The notes beneath the pieces are model-generated. The model ran no database searches, was not told the origin of the DNA, and saw nothing but the letters and a program-made list of their open reading frames with translations. Source: Paguma larvata (lineage: Eukaryota > Chordata > Mammalia > Carnivora > Viverridae). From it: DNA of 64,000 nucleotides. Location of the stretch: the NCBI GenBank assembly GCA_030068075.1, contig CM057825.1, forward strand, positions 83,467,123 through 83,531,122. Reading direction: 5' to 3'. Below are positions 44,579 through 56,500 of this stretch, piece after piece (within the stretch, counting starts at the first letter, position 1; each line of letters opens with the position of its first letter). A program made the translations under genes and the position numbers.

Positions 44579-45779
44579 TATTTTGACCCCTGCACAGCCA
44601 GGCGTTTTCTCCAGTACGTATGCCACCAGCCAGAGTGGCATATCTTGCTTTTGTGGGGACATGGAACATTTTCCTTCATTCCCCACAACACATACCAAAG
44701 ACTAGGTGCTTCAGGGATTACAAACATGGAATGGAAATCTATCTTCAAGAAACTCGTTTGTTCATAAGGAAGTGAAACAGCTTAGTTTTTAAGATGTAAG
44801 TTCTATCACCAAAAATTAATCTTAGGGGACAATTTTGTCTTCAGTTGCATTTTGAGATGGCCAGAGTCTAAGAAAAGCTGAAGAAGCATTTTAGGTTAAA
44901 ATTGCCGAGAACTTAGTTCCTTTTTGAGCCTAGGAACATTTTTAGGGGTGGAAGCGGGGGAAGATTTGATATTTTAATTGTTTATCTGCTGGTGCATGAC
45001 TCATGAATAGACTTATGCCTTATAGAGAGGTTAAGAGACACTAACGAAAAAACCAGCATCAATGTTTGTCTTCTCATAATTTGGAATCTAAAAAATGTAA
45101 ATGATGCCTAATCTCTACCATATTCCATCTAAGAAGGAAAAAAGGCTTGGAAGAGACAACAGACAAAATTAAAAGACGAAATTATGTCTGGGCCTTCCTC
45201 CTACTGATGTCATCTGAGCAGCTAACCTAGCCGAGCTTTGGAAGCTTTGCTGGTTTTAATGGTGAGCACGTTAATTTGTATAATAGCCTCTTGGGTGAAT
45301 ACGTTACATGTTCTGCTTCAGAGTTATCCTGGAACCTTTTCCTAGTTAATATCATCACAATGCTTACTTCTTATATTGGCCTATGATGAACAGACGACAT
45401 TTGCCTGAATTTGGACTGAGTGTTAATATACCATATTAGATTGCAACTGACAGGCCCCCTTTTTCAATTTATTTGAGGCTTCTTGCAGAAGAATAGTAAA
45501 ACATACGATGGATCCAGATGCAACTAGCCAAAAGCAGACCAGAAAAAGAACGATGCCAAACTAATGGAACTGAAATAATTGGGGCATTGTAGAATTTAGT
45601 GCATTGTTTCTCAACCCTCTCATATGAGCAGTTCAGAGCACCGCATGGTCCGTATGTTTGGAGGCCATAAAAAGAATGGATGTATTAAAAAACCAAAATA
45701 ATAAGCTATAACCAAATTACCATGTGAATTAGTGTAATATTTCTGAGGAAAAAGATACTGATATGAACTAACTAAAAGC
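44579..45779. other. Unassigned non-coding sequence
   Basis: No gene or named repeat is visible. Confidence 0.5.
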
Positions 45780-46262
45780 CTGAAATCCATAGATATTGAC
45801 TCAACAATCCACTTCTAGAAATATATTCTAAGACAGCAACCAAGAATATGAACAAATATTTGGCTATGTGGAACATTTATGTCAATCATATTTATAACCT
45901 TGAAAAGATTGGAAACAACCTAATACTCAACAATAGGGGATTGATTAAACAAATAATGGTAGATAAAGGACATTGTAGAAGAACATTTAGTGACACTGAA
46001 ATATATTCAATACATATTCCTACGTGAAAAGAGATTTTTTTAAAAAAATTACAGTAGGAGATGCATTTTCCTTTAATGTGCATAGAACATAACAGGCATA
46101 GATGAAATGTTTAGAAGCATGTGAGCCAAAATACTAACAACGGCTACTTTTTAACTGTGGGATTGTGGGTTGTCTCTTACTTTCTTACTTTTATATATCT
46201 ATACTTCCTAAATTTTCTATAATGGATCTGAGTTACTTTTGTTAAGAGAAAAAGAGTTGGGC
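45780..46262 (+). mobile_element. Ancient LINE-1 3'-region (L1ME-like)
   Basis: 'caatccacttctagaaatatattctaag', 'ggaaacaacctaatactcaacaataggggattgatta' and 'ttttatatatctatacttcctaaattttctataatgg' follow the 3' end of an old mammalian L1. It is highly diverged. Confidence 0.8.
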
Positions 46263-46886
46263 TTTTTTTAATTAAGAAGAAATGGCCACCACCGCATGCC
46301 ACAGAAGCATTTGTCAATGCAGCAGAAACAAACAAACAAAATGTTAAAGGCACATGATTTATCCTATGTTCTTTTCCATTCAAAGGGAAAACCCCTTTCT
46401 AGCAAAAATGAAAATAAAATATGATGGTTTTTAATTATTTTTCTGTGGCAGACCTATAATGTAAAATATTAAAATTATCTGAGGAGAATACTGTAGGTAT
46501 CAGTTTAAACAGAGCAATGCCGTCCAGTGGGCTACAGACCTGATATGTAATCTGCTATTATGAGTTTACATAATGTTTCAGTGTCTCAGTTTAATTACTA
46601 ATAAAAGGGGGACAGGCTGTGAGTCATACTCAGCTCGTTGAAGAATATTAGACCAATCAAACCAAAAGAATGCTTTAATTTCATTTGGTCTTAGTTCCTG
46701 CTTTAGAACAGGATTAAAAATAAATATAGAGAAAGAGATGGAGAAAGTGAGTCACCTAATTTACATCTAACATAACGCAAACAAGCATTTCTTTAATAGG
46801 TGTTCAGTACCTGAAGTGCTAAATTATAGCGACTTAGAGAAGCAACTTCTTAATGGAAAATCCTAGCATTTTTAATCTTATTGCAG
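46263..46886. other. Unassigned non-coding sequence
   Basis: There is a faint MIR-like patch near 46550-46620. Nothing else was recognised. Confidence 0.5.
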
Positions 46887-46955
46887 ATTTTTTACCTTGT
46901 CAACTCAGAATTCATCTGATTTTGAAAAAGAAAAATCTTTTACTTGGAGACAAAG
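46887..46955 (+). other. Exon-like segment C (unconfirmed)
   Basis: It is preceded by 'tttttaatcttattgcag' and followed by 'gtaagccac'. It is 69 bp long (23 codons) and open in two frames; one reads TQNSSDFEKEKSFTWRQ. Phase 0, which would follow segment B directly, has a stop, so the two do not join simply. Chance remains the leading explanation. Confidence 0.15.
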
Positions 46956-47997
46956 GTAAGCCACAGTACACCTCAAACTAATTAAAGATGAATCTCTTCT
47001 GGAACAATGGTACAAAGAAAAAAGCAAATTATATTTTATAACTCAGACAAAACAGTCATCCACCAAAAGAATATTGCCTTCTTTTAATTATTAGAATAAA
47101 TCATTCCATGGAAAACTGTTTGGCACATAGTGAAGATAAGAAGATGATAAATATAATACAAAACAATAAAAGGAGATAGATTCTCTATTCAAGCAAACTT
47201 ATCCTAGTCCCAAGTGAAACCCTGAAGGACCACAGACCAAGTTACCTCAGAGGACTCAAAATGTCAATGGTACCTCATATAAGACCTTCATATAACCGAA
47301 ACTGATTAAGATTGATCCAATTCAGTTTTCAGTAACTAGCCTTTGGTAGCATTCTGACTAAAATAAAACATCGAAACTCTTTTCTCAAAATCATTTTTAG
47401 TTATTAGGAGAAAAGCCATAGTAGGTATTTTATTCACTAAGCATGAGTTGAGTAAACATGGCGTGAGTGGCTTACACTTGACCAAGTAGGGTAGTGAGCA
47501 TTTGGTGGTAGGGGAATAGGCTGGAGCACAGCCTAGGATTTGCTTGAGTCCAATTTCTGAGTAGCCTCCCTTTTTCCAGAGACATCTGGGGTGGTGAGAA
47601 CCCAGGTAAATTTCTAGAAGCTTTTCATATCTTTGGCTTTGAGCCCCACAGCAGATACTTAGAAACTACACTTATAAGAACTCTGGTTACTTTGTTCTTT
47701 TAATCAAAAAAGAAAGAAAGAAAGAAAATAAACCCAATGTTATTATTCATTGTTCCTCTGAATCAGCTAATCAGAGTTCCTCCCAGTCCTGGGATGAGGT
47801 CTCTTCCCATAGACAGATCTACCCAATGGATGACAAGCTTTCCTGGCAGTGCTGAGCAGACTGCTTACTCCTCACTTTTCCCTGGGGCAAGAGACCTATG
47901 TTCTAGTTGTAAACTTACAAACTCATCTAGTGAGCCTAAGAAATTCACGTAACTTCTTTGTGGCCCATATTTCCAGTCTGTTTAGGAGGAGATTAAT
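46956..47997. other. Unassigned non-coding sequence
   Basis: A short (GAAA)n run lies at about 47708-47727. No gene or named repeat is visible. Confidence 0.5.
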
Positions 47998-48200
47998 TTA
48001 TTCAACAAATATTCATTGAGAGCCAACAATGTCCCAGGCACAATTACATGTGTTAAGGAGTATACTCTATACCCAGTGTTTCCAGTCTCCTGGAACTTAC
48101 ATCTTAGAAAGGGATGCAGAGTCAGAAAATTGCAAAAGGAAAAAATCAACGAAGTCAGAAAGTCATATGTAGAAAATAGCACAGGGAAATACGAGAGAAT
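47998..48200 (-). mobile_element. LINE-2 3' end (antisense)
   Basis: 'ttcaacaaatattcattgagagccaacaatgtcccaggcacaa' is the complement of the L2 terminus. 'ctcctggaacttacatcttagaaaggg' corresponds to the preceding part. The remainder is diverged. Confidence 0.75.
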
Positions 48201-48531
48201 ATGCAGCAAGGAGATGAGTTTTAGGCTCTTCCTATATTATGCCAAGAGAGGATGGTGGTTCCTGGAAGAGTATTGGATATATTCAGGACAGCAAAAAGAT
48301 AATATTTATTGATGAATTAGATATAGGTAGTAAGAAATCAAGGTTGAGTCCCAGTTTTTCTATTCAACATCTACACAGATGAGGTTGGCATCTACTGAGC
48401 TGGAGAAAAATGCTGAAGACCAGGTTTGAAGATCAAGAGTTCTGTGAGATGGTTGTTAGAGACTACCCTACATGATCTCTAAGGTTAACTCCACTTACAA
48501 CAGTCTGTGACTCTAGGTGGTGATGACATAA

Positions 48532-48571
48532 ACCATTCTGAGAGATGAAAGACCATTCTGAGAGATCAAAG
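48532..48571. repeat. 20-bp tandem duplication
   Basis: ACCATTCTGAGAGATGAAAG is followed directly by the same unit with one change (G to C at position 16). Confidence 0.9.
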
Positions 48572-48904
48572 ATGGGGAGAAACAAGTTACGTCATGTCAA
48601 TGAGTAACTGGGGTAGGAAAGAAACGATGGCCAAGAGAATCTAGAATATACCGAAAATGTGTGTCTACCCAGTTGGTAGAATCATGAACTCAGGCGTCTA
48701 GTTCACCGAGTATGAAGATTTTTAAAAAGGTAAGATGATTGTTGATCTAGAGCCAAAGTCATTAGAAACCTAGTACATTCCCTTGAAGATCCATACATGG
48801 TACACAGAAGATGGCGAAGACAGGAGGGCAAAGCAAAGATGGAGGAGACCTCCCTCAGCCACTGATTTGTGCAAGAGACCTCGTTGGCTCTTTATTCTTT
48901 TCTA

Positions 48905-49019
48905 GGGTGTTTTTTTTTAAGTAATCTCTACACCCAAACACCTACCATTGGATTCAAACTCGCAACCCCAAAATCAAGAGTCCCACGCTCTTCTGCCTGA
49001 GCCGGCCAGGCAGCCCCGC
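48905..49019 (-). mobile_element. CAN-SINE, short-body subfamily (antisense)
   Basis: The minus strand reads 'gccggctcaggcagaagagcgtgggactcttgattttggggttgcgag', then 'ggtgtttgggtgtagagattactt' and an A-rich tail. It lacks the long CT-rich body of the other copies and ends in the 'tgtagagattactt' motif, marking a different CAN-SINE subfamily. A possible short duplication CTCTTTAT lies at 48888-48895 and 49020-49027. Confidence 0.85.
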
Positions 49020-49350
49020 CTCTTTATGCTTAAATAATAAATGGGTTAGGAGACTATAGGAATATGCCTGGGTGGGTTTAGTGTGAAACCTGCCATTTTA
49101 TTTTGTAAGGGCTGGACTTATCACCTCAGAAGTGTGAAAACAGGTGTGAAAAACATCCCCCCTTCCCACCACCATTTCTTCTAATAAACGCATTATTATT
49201 TTTTAAACGTATAAACGTCTACTGGGATGAAATGATTCTAATTCTAAATATCCCACAGTCCTTATTCCCCATGCCTCTGCTTAACCTTTTCCAACAGAAT
49301 TGGCTAAAACTCCTGGGGTCAGAAATGCGGTGTCATGATAAGTTCAGGGA

Positions 49351-49394
49351 GATACAGGGTTAATTACTACAGGATACAGGGTTAATTGCTACGG
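49351..49394. repeat. 22-bp tandem duplication
   Basis: GATACAGGGTTAATTACTACAG is followed by a copy differing at two positions. Confidence 0.9.
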
Positions 49395-50439
49395 AACACA
49401 CTTTCATTTCACTTTGCTACAAGTTACTATACTTAAAAAGAAGGATTTGCAGCATCTGTTTCATAAGACGATGCTCCTGAAATGTAGTTAGGAGGCATGA
49501 GGAATATTTCTGTCCCCTTAAAAGAAACCAGTTTGCTGAAGTCACCACCACTGGCACAGGACAGATGACAAACTGTTACCGTTCCCATGTACAACCAGAA
49601 CCGGATGCCACCAAGGATCATGGGAGACGTTGCAAGCAAAAGCGTTTTGTAAATGGCAGCGTAATGTGCAAATATAAGATGCGATTTTTTTGCTCTTATT
49701 CAATCATGAAGAAATGGATGTTGGCTGTCAGTGGGTGGAATTCCTTAAGGCTGGATCGTAAATGTGCTATCACAACCAAAGCTGGTTTTAAACAATCTAA
49801 GCAATTGCTATTGCCGAGAAGAATGTTGGCTTGACATGAGCAGCATCAATCCGACCATAATAGTTTCACTTCAGCCCTAGATACTTGGCATTTAATAGCA
49901 CTGAAAAAGGTAAAGGGTGGTTTTTTCACGCCTTTTTATATTTGGTAAGTGATAGGTCCCACCCAGCTAGAGTTCCAATTTATTTTAAATAGTAGATTTT
50001 ACCAAAACCCTCACCTAAACGCCTACCCCCATATATTTCTATTAGTTCTAACCTCTTTTTTAAAGTCTAGAGGCCGGGGTACCCATGAAAATTGTCCCCT
50101 AGCATCCTTACCTTTGCAAATACTTTTTATCTCATAAATTTGTTTTATACCCTTCTTTCTTACCCACAGAAAATGCTGGCTTCACTATTTTTTCCCTCTC
50201 ATCCTGGTACCATCCATTCTCTGATTCTGTTCCAAGTTTCTACAAAATATTCAGGGCTTTAATCCTTCCAGCCTCAATCACGTTTTTAAATGCTTTCTTC
50301 TTTTCTTGTTGTGTGAGTAAAAAAGACATATATCACCACATATTTGCAGAGTAAAAACAATATTTAGCATATTTGGCTTTGTTTTAACTAATGTGAACAT
50401 TTCTAAATGCATGGCCTACTTTATGATTTGCCAATGACA
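49395..50439. other. Unassigned non-coding sequence
   Basis: No gene or named repeat is visible. Confidence 0.5.
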
Positions 50440-50454
50440 CATTAATTTTTTTAA

Positions 50455-50648
50455 TGTTTACTTTTGATAGAGAGAGAGAGAGATAGACAGAGTACCAGTA
50501 AGGGAGGGGCAGAGAGAGAGGGAGACAGAATCTGAAGCAGGCTCCAGGCTCTGAGCTGTCAGCAGCTCTGGCTTGAACTCATGAACTGCGAGATCATGAC
50601 CTGAGCCGAAGTCAGATGCTTAACCAACTGAGCCACCCAGGTGCCCAT
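50455..50648 (-). mobile_element. CAN-SINE (SINEC), antisense, with target duplication
   Basis: The minus strand reads 'gggcacctgggtggctcagttggttaagcatctgac', the feliform 'ctgacagctcagagcctggagcctgcttcagattctgtctcc' body, CT stretch and tail. It is flanked by CATTAATTTTTTTAA (50440-50454) and a one-T-longer copy at 50649-50664. Confidence 0.95.
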
Positions 50649-50664
50649 CATTAATTTTTTTTAA

Positions 50665-52015
50665 TACAAGCTTTTATAAGATAAGGAGCAGATCCCCATA
50701 AAGCCTTTAGCACCATAATTCTCTCATCCAGGAAGCCACCATGTTGATGTTCCAATTACGGACTTCCAGCATGTTGGAGAACCTTCTTTACATACAAAAC
50801 TTCATGTGCATTTTCAAGTAAGTCTCCATTTACAATTATGAGCAGACACATGGTCCTAAGGCTAATGCACACCATCCTGCCTCCCTAACTGCATGACAAA
50901 TTCGACAGCCTAAGAGTGTTGATGCTAACTTTATTTTAAATTTGCTTATTAAACATTTCCTTTATCCTGGACAAAAAGACTTAATGTAGATGATTGTGTA
51001 TTCTTCTTCTACTCTTAGAAATTGTTTTGAGAGACCATAGCTGTTGGGAGGAAATAAGCAATTCACTCCCACTTCGAGCACACGCAAGCTGTTGCCATCT
51101 TTTCCAACTCATGACTTCTGGAAGTCAAGTCTATACTGAGCTTAAAAAACAAACAAACAAACAAAGGTGAAAGCCAGAATGCAGTGGTCAAGACATGGAG
51201 ATCAACGAGGCTTCTTAAGTTCACCATCCTTCAAATCAGAGTTAAGACAGAAATTCCACTCAAAGGACATGCTAGCCATTAAATCCAAAACCTGTTCAAA
51301 GTAAAAGGGCAAAAGCAAAATCAAAACACAAAAATTCCACAGCTTTATTTAAGAAGTGCTATTTAAGCTATAAAGGATTTCCTGTTGCTCTTGTTTTAAA
51401 TAATTTTATAGTATTCTTTTGTTCTTGGGTTACTCTATATCCAAATAATCACATATGTAAATGACTCAATGCAACAGTGGATGCCGCTGACAATGTAAAC
51501 ATTATTGTTTATCCAGAAGCATTATATGCTCATGCAAAAATGGCATTAAAAGCTTGTGGTCAGATCAAAAAACCACAACTGTAATTGTTTATTTATATAG
51601 CTCACCATCGTTCTGTAGCGTCAGTTTACATTTTTAAAAGTCTCTAAACATTGCTGAGTTAGTCTTAGAAGAGTGAAAAACGCAGCGCTCGCCTAAATGA
51701 TTAAAGACAAACAACTTAGGTCCATGCATGCAGGGAGATGCTTTAATATGGAAATTATTTACTTTGCCCTGGCTTATAGTTTTCATTTTGATGCTGCCCT
51801 TGGAACTCCTTGATAACAGGGCCATTCAGTGGAATTTCTGCATTTTTCTCTGCAGTGCAGGGCAGCTGGTTTCTTTCCTCTCTAAGCAGAAAGCTAAAGT
51901 ATATTTATCACTCTAACAGTGACTCAAAACAAACAGGAAGTCTTCATCAGCCGGCTCCTGGGCATAGCTGATATTAGGTACTGGCAGAAAGGAAACAGAG
52001 ACCTCATTCTGTGGC
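50665..52015. other. Repeat-poor non-coding sequence
   Basis: An (AAAC)n run lies near 51147-51164. There is no gene or named repeat. It leads into the CpG-retaining block. Confidence 0.45.
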
Positions 52016-52575
52016 AGTCCGGCAGAACGTACACGCAGATGCAGGCGATAACAAAGTTAGGGATGCTCCCAACGACCACCGCGTTCTCCCGAGATTAAGT
52101 GCTCTCGCAGTACTCGCCAGTTTTCAGAGTCTGCGAACATTCCTCGGGAGTTTTCCTTTCCATTTCAGTTTGAAAGAGTAGTTTGAACTGGATACCACGA
52201 GCCTTAGAATCCTTGTGAACCTATGCGCCAAAGAAAACCTGGGAGGGAGCTATTCTGGGAGATTTGGCTTTGATCTGGTTGCTAGGAAAAAGCCTTGCTT
52301 TTGTCTGCGAGGCTTCTGAATGGCTCCTTCCGTCAGAATGAGGCCTGCAGGTCACTGTCTGAATTAAGTGAAGAGGATTTTTTTTTTAATGCTAAAAATG
52401 AAGTTGTCGCTGCGTGCCATAATAAAGCTGGAGAGGGCGAAGTGTGCTGCCGAGCGATGGCAACGGCTCCTTGCTTCAACTTAAACTCCAAGGTATACTG
52501 TGAGAATCACCCGAGCGTGCCTGCAGATCAAATATATGCAAATATTCCTCAGTGGCGCATATGTTCCTAGAGACC
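52016..52575. promoter_or_regulatory. CpG-retaining block (putative regulatory element or exon)
   Basis: Positions 52020-52146 hold 12 CpG dinucleotides, about one per 11 bp, whereas surrounding sequence has very few. Further clusters lie at 52406-52512. No repeat explains them. A 91-codon plus-strand ORF (52295-52570) overlaps the second half but shows no recognisable domain. Such CpG retention is usual for hypomethylated promoters, enhancers or coding sequence; which applies here is not decided by the sequence. Confidence 0.35.
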
Positions 52576-52874
52576 TCAGCCTTCACCTTCTTTTTCAAAT
52601 AAAACCTGTTTCAGATTCAAAGCCCACTTTGTTTTTATTAATATAAATGTTCACTATCGAACAATTTTTTAAGCGTATAAATAAATAGAAAGGTCAAACA
52701 TTCGCGCCTAACTTTTTGCTGCGAAACCAAACTCTTAAAGGGGTTACGCTGCACACTACTGATACCGAATCAGAAATGATTAGGCAATACACTTTGGGAG
52801 GTCCTTTAAAAATTTTTTTTATTTGTTGACTAATCTCCTTGTTTATGATAATGCTCATACCTTTGTATGAGGAC

Positions 52875-53030
52875 TTCGCAGCCATTATCTAATCTTCACA
52901 GATCCTGGCGAGGTAGAAAGGGAGAAAATCTTATCTCCCTTCTCCAGATGAGGACACAGAGACGCAGGGAGGTTGAGTAACGAGCTCACATTTTGAGTGG
53001 CACGTTCTGTCCAGATGCAAAAATGACAGT
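52875..53030 (-). repeat. MIR SINE (antisense)
   Basis: 'gccattatctaatcttcacag', 'ctccagatgaggacacagagacgcagggaggttgagtaacgagctcacattttgagtggcacg' follows the MIR complement. Confidence 0.75.
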
Positions 53031-53154
53031 AGGGCGCAGGGCTTTGCTCTTCCAGCAACGCGGCTGGATTTCACCCGTCGCCCATAGGTTCACCAGCCCC
53101 CTTTAAGACTGTACAGAATCTCCATACAACCTGTTGGAAAAACATGCAGCCAAC

Positions 53155-53221
53155 TGGCCCACGTGAGGATCAAACCCTTGACCTTAACTCCTTTGGCATC
53201 CAGTGCCAATGAACTGAACCA
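53155..53221 (-). repeat. tRNA-Ile-like fossil (tRNA-derived repeat)
   Basis: The minus strand reads 'tggttcagttcattgg', then 'aaggtcaagggtttgatcctcacgtgggcca'. These match the A-box side, the B-box (GGTTTGATCCT for GGTTCGATCCC) and the 3' acceptor GGGCCA of a tRNA-Ile-type gene. The anticodon arm is damaged and stem pairing is poor, so it is a decayed tRNA pseudogene or part of an old tRNA-derived SINE. Confidence 0.45.
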
Positions 53222-53420
53222 GAGACTGAAAGCCTAAGTAGCCCAGTGAAGAATGAGACCAGTCCAAAAGTTCCATTGCTCCCATAACTCTGGAATAGGA
53301 AAGAAGGCACTATGTTTCTTGAACTCACCTAGTTTTGTTCTCTCTCAAGTTTGAAACGTATTTGGCGCTCCAAGCAAACCTTAATATGTGAGATATAAAT
53401 GCAAAACTAAGAGAGCAAAG

Positions 53421-53531
53421 GGCGTCTGGCTGGCTCAGTCAGCAGAGCGTGCAACTCTTGATCTTGGAGTTGTGAGTTTGAGCCCCACAGTGGAGATTAT
53501 TTTAAATTTTTTTTAAATTTTTAAAAATATA
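53421..53531 (+). mobile_element. CAN-SINE, short-body subfamily, with target duplication
   Basis: 'ggcgtctggctggctcagtcagcagagcgtgcaactcttgatcttggagttgtgagtttgagccccacagtggagattatttt' followed by an A/T-rich tail. It is the same short subfamily as 48905. The duplication TAAGAGAGCAAAG (53408-53420) / TAAGAGAGCTAAG (53532-53544) has one mismatch. Confidence 0.93.
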
Positions 53532-53544
53532 TAAGAGAGCTAAG

Positions 53545-56500
53545 AGGTAAACTACACGACCGAAAATTGAACCACAGTAAGAAAAAAAAATGAATGACAG
53601 AAAAGTGTTCCAGGGCTGGGACTGCTAGGACTACTGCATGTTTATGAGTGTGAAGCATCTCCTCGCGTGTATTCGCGCTATCGGTCTCGACAGCAGAGAG
53701 AAGGAAAAGTCAAAAATGAGAACGATCCATTTCCAAATAAGTTAGATATCCCTTCTCTCATTCTCACTCTCATTAACTTTACTAAGACATAACAGATACC
53801 CTCCTTCAAAGGAAGTACGGACCCTGATGCCCCAGAAAAGGTTCCGGGCAAAAATCTAGGCAAAACCATTGGCATGTCAACCAGATACAACCCGCATTGC
53901 CAGGTGAGGGGAGATTATGTCCCCAAAACAGGCCACAGACGCCTCTCTTCTATCAGAGCACCTTCTAGAGGCTTCAGACACAGGAAGGCAGCCTCGCCTA
54001 TCTTTTGGAATGCAAAATTCTCTGCAGAACACCAGGCAAAAAGTGCAGGAAGCTCCAAACAGACATCCCTCCCAAAAAAACAGAAGTATTTCCAGGGCGG
54101 CATGCTCTCTCTCAGTCTACCCGTTTACTAATTCTAATTTCTTTTCCAACGGCATTATGGTCGCAGGTCTGTGAGTTGTGGATCTGTGAACACTCCAGAA
54201 ATGCCCACCATCGATCTCTGAAAGCCACGAAAGCCAGTCTCGGTTTGGGGATCATGTGCATGGGTCCTGAACTCCCCCAGCCCAGGACCAGCCAGTGCGT
54301 TGTGCTCTACTCCGAATGTGGAGAAGGACTGAAGTGTCTTGCTGGACCCACAAAACGTCAGAAGGCTAGCTGTATCAATGAGCCAGACCACAGGAGGGTT
54401 CTTCAGGCTTTGCGGAAGACCAACCCCAAGACACCGCCCCCCCCGCACTGAGTGGGACCCAAACCCTGGGGCTCCCGCTCCCCTTACTTATTCCCCACAG
54501 TCTTGTGCAAACATTCCAGCAAGCCAGGAGAACGTGACATTCATTTCTCACAGCGTCGCCATGGCTAGAGCTAAGCAAAAGCCAAAAATGAATTAGGTAA
54601 ATATAGCAGGTTCAGGCGCAAATTCAGCAGGTGAATTTATTTGCAATTACTCTTTTAAAGAGTCTCATTTAAGATTCTCTTTAGAGACATAGTAGAGAAT
54701 TTTATCATTCTTAAAGTAAAGCAAAGCAGTATTTGATTTCAATATTTGGTGCATAGCCAATCATACAAAAAAAAAACACTTAATAAAAGAATCCTTTTTG
54801 AAGTTATTATGCATTTATTACAGGATTATCGATTTCAGTAATGAGAATTTTATTGTTAGTATTGGGTTGACATGAGACAATTTTTTTCCTGGAGATTTCT
54901 CTATCATTTAATTGAGTCACCTTATTCCTTCTGCCCTAATACACAACTGTTCCTGTTATTCTTTGAATTAATTTGGATAAAAGCCTTCTGCAAAAGCCAT
55001 CTTTCTGGATCCACGTCCTCCTCTCTGAGCATTTGTTAACACATTACATTATACTAAAGTGAATCCACCCACAAGAAATTAGACAATCTATCCTGGTTTT
55101 AATATTTTTTGAAGGCTTACAAAGTGCTAATCATGAAAGCAGTGATTCCCAGCCCTGGTTTTGCGATAGCCTGGGGTATCTCCAATTACCTCATAGATCT
55201 TAAAAAAACAAAATTCCAAAAATTTTTCAGGAGAAAATTAATTATAGCTTTATTTAATTTGAAATCTAAATATCTGCCATCGCAGATAGGAAGTGTGTGT
55301 CTCAGTAGGACGCGGTGGGCTGGAGACTTGTTTAAAAAAAAAAAAAAAGGCAACAATAACCCATTGAAACTCCTCAAAGCTCAAAATCATTACGCTTCCC
55401 CTTCAGAAAAGAAATACTATTCTTATTCCTAGGAACTTAAATTCCAACACACACCTTCTCGCAGGCACAGAAAGGAACGAGGACAAAACCCATTCCAGGA
55501 CATTTCCTCAAAAAGAATACAAATAAGGTGTGTCACGCATTTTCATGAATAAAATAAACATGATAATATCTAATAATACCACTGCACTATTATATGTGCC
55601 CAAATTACAGCTGTACTAAGGAATGAGAAAATCTCTGGAATAGGACCAGGATTGCTTTTTAATTGTCCATTAGAAAAAGCAAAGAATAAAACCGCCTGCA
55701 ATGATTTCCTTTTGAGATCATTCACCTTATTTTTAAAATACAAAATCAAAAACATATTGAGACGCATGGTGAGGCTGAGCAATAAAACCGAAGCAAACTC
55801 TCTCCTCTCCTCAGCTCAGACTCAGCAGCTACAGCAAGCCCACAGTGCCAGCTTCAGACTGCCAAGGCAACTAGCATTTTTTGCATGAAACAAAATCTTC
55901 ATTCTTCAGTTCTGAGCCGATTCCGCCGAGAACCTCTCTCTCTCCCCTCACCTTTTCTTCTTGTTTTCTGAATCGAGATCTTTCTATTCAAGGATGTTCT
56001 TCCATCATGGGAGATGCCGCTTGAGCCAATGAGAAACGATGACACTTGAATTTCACATGAAGATTCCTCTCCCGGGGCCATGTTCCATGAATGAATGGCT
56101 CGTAGGACATACCGCTAATAATAAACTGCACCAACTGTGCCAACGCAAGTGTGAGAAACGCGCGGGGAGACTAAGGCTGGCCAAAGGAGCTCTCCCGTAC
56201 CTGCCGCGGCTGACTCCTTCCAAGAAAGCTGTTGAGGCTGCTTATGTACTCACTTATTTGCCAGGAAGGTATTCCTTCTAAAAGTAAAAATAAATAGCTC
56301 CTGCAACCTCCTCCTTGTCTTGAAATCGCTATTTCTACTAGAAAATAAACTCGTAAACTCCATCTGTTAAGATACAGGAGATCTCTACAGGACAGATCAT
56401 ACCGCTAGTTGTTGAAGGAGCAATCCTATACCGGCTAGAAAAGGAACTGGGAACAGAGAGGTCATTTCCCATTCAAATTTAAATGTCACCATGAAATACT

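Noticed and set aside
48532..49394. CRISPR-like or satellite array
   Set aside because: Each duplication has just two abutting units and no regular spacers; the host is a mammal.
54005..54451. 148-codon ORF as a gene
   Set aside because: Other frames on both strands are open over much of the same stretch, and no domain or protein family is recognisable. The region is better described as repeat-poor and CpG-bearing.
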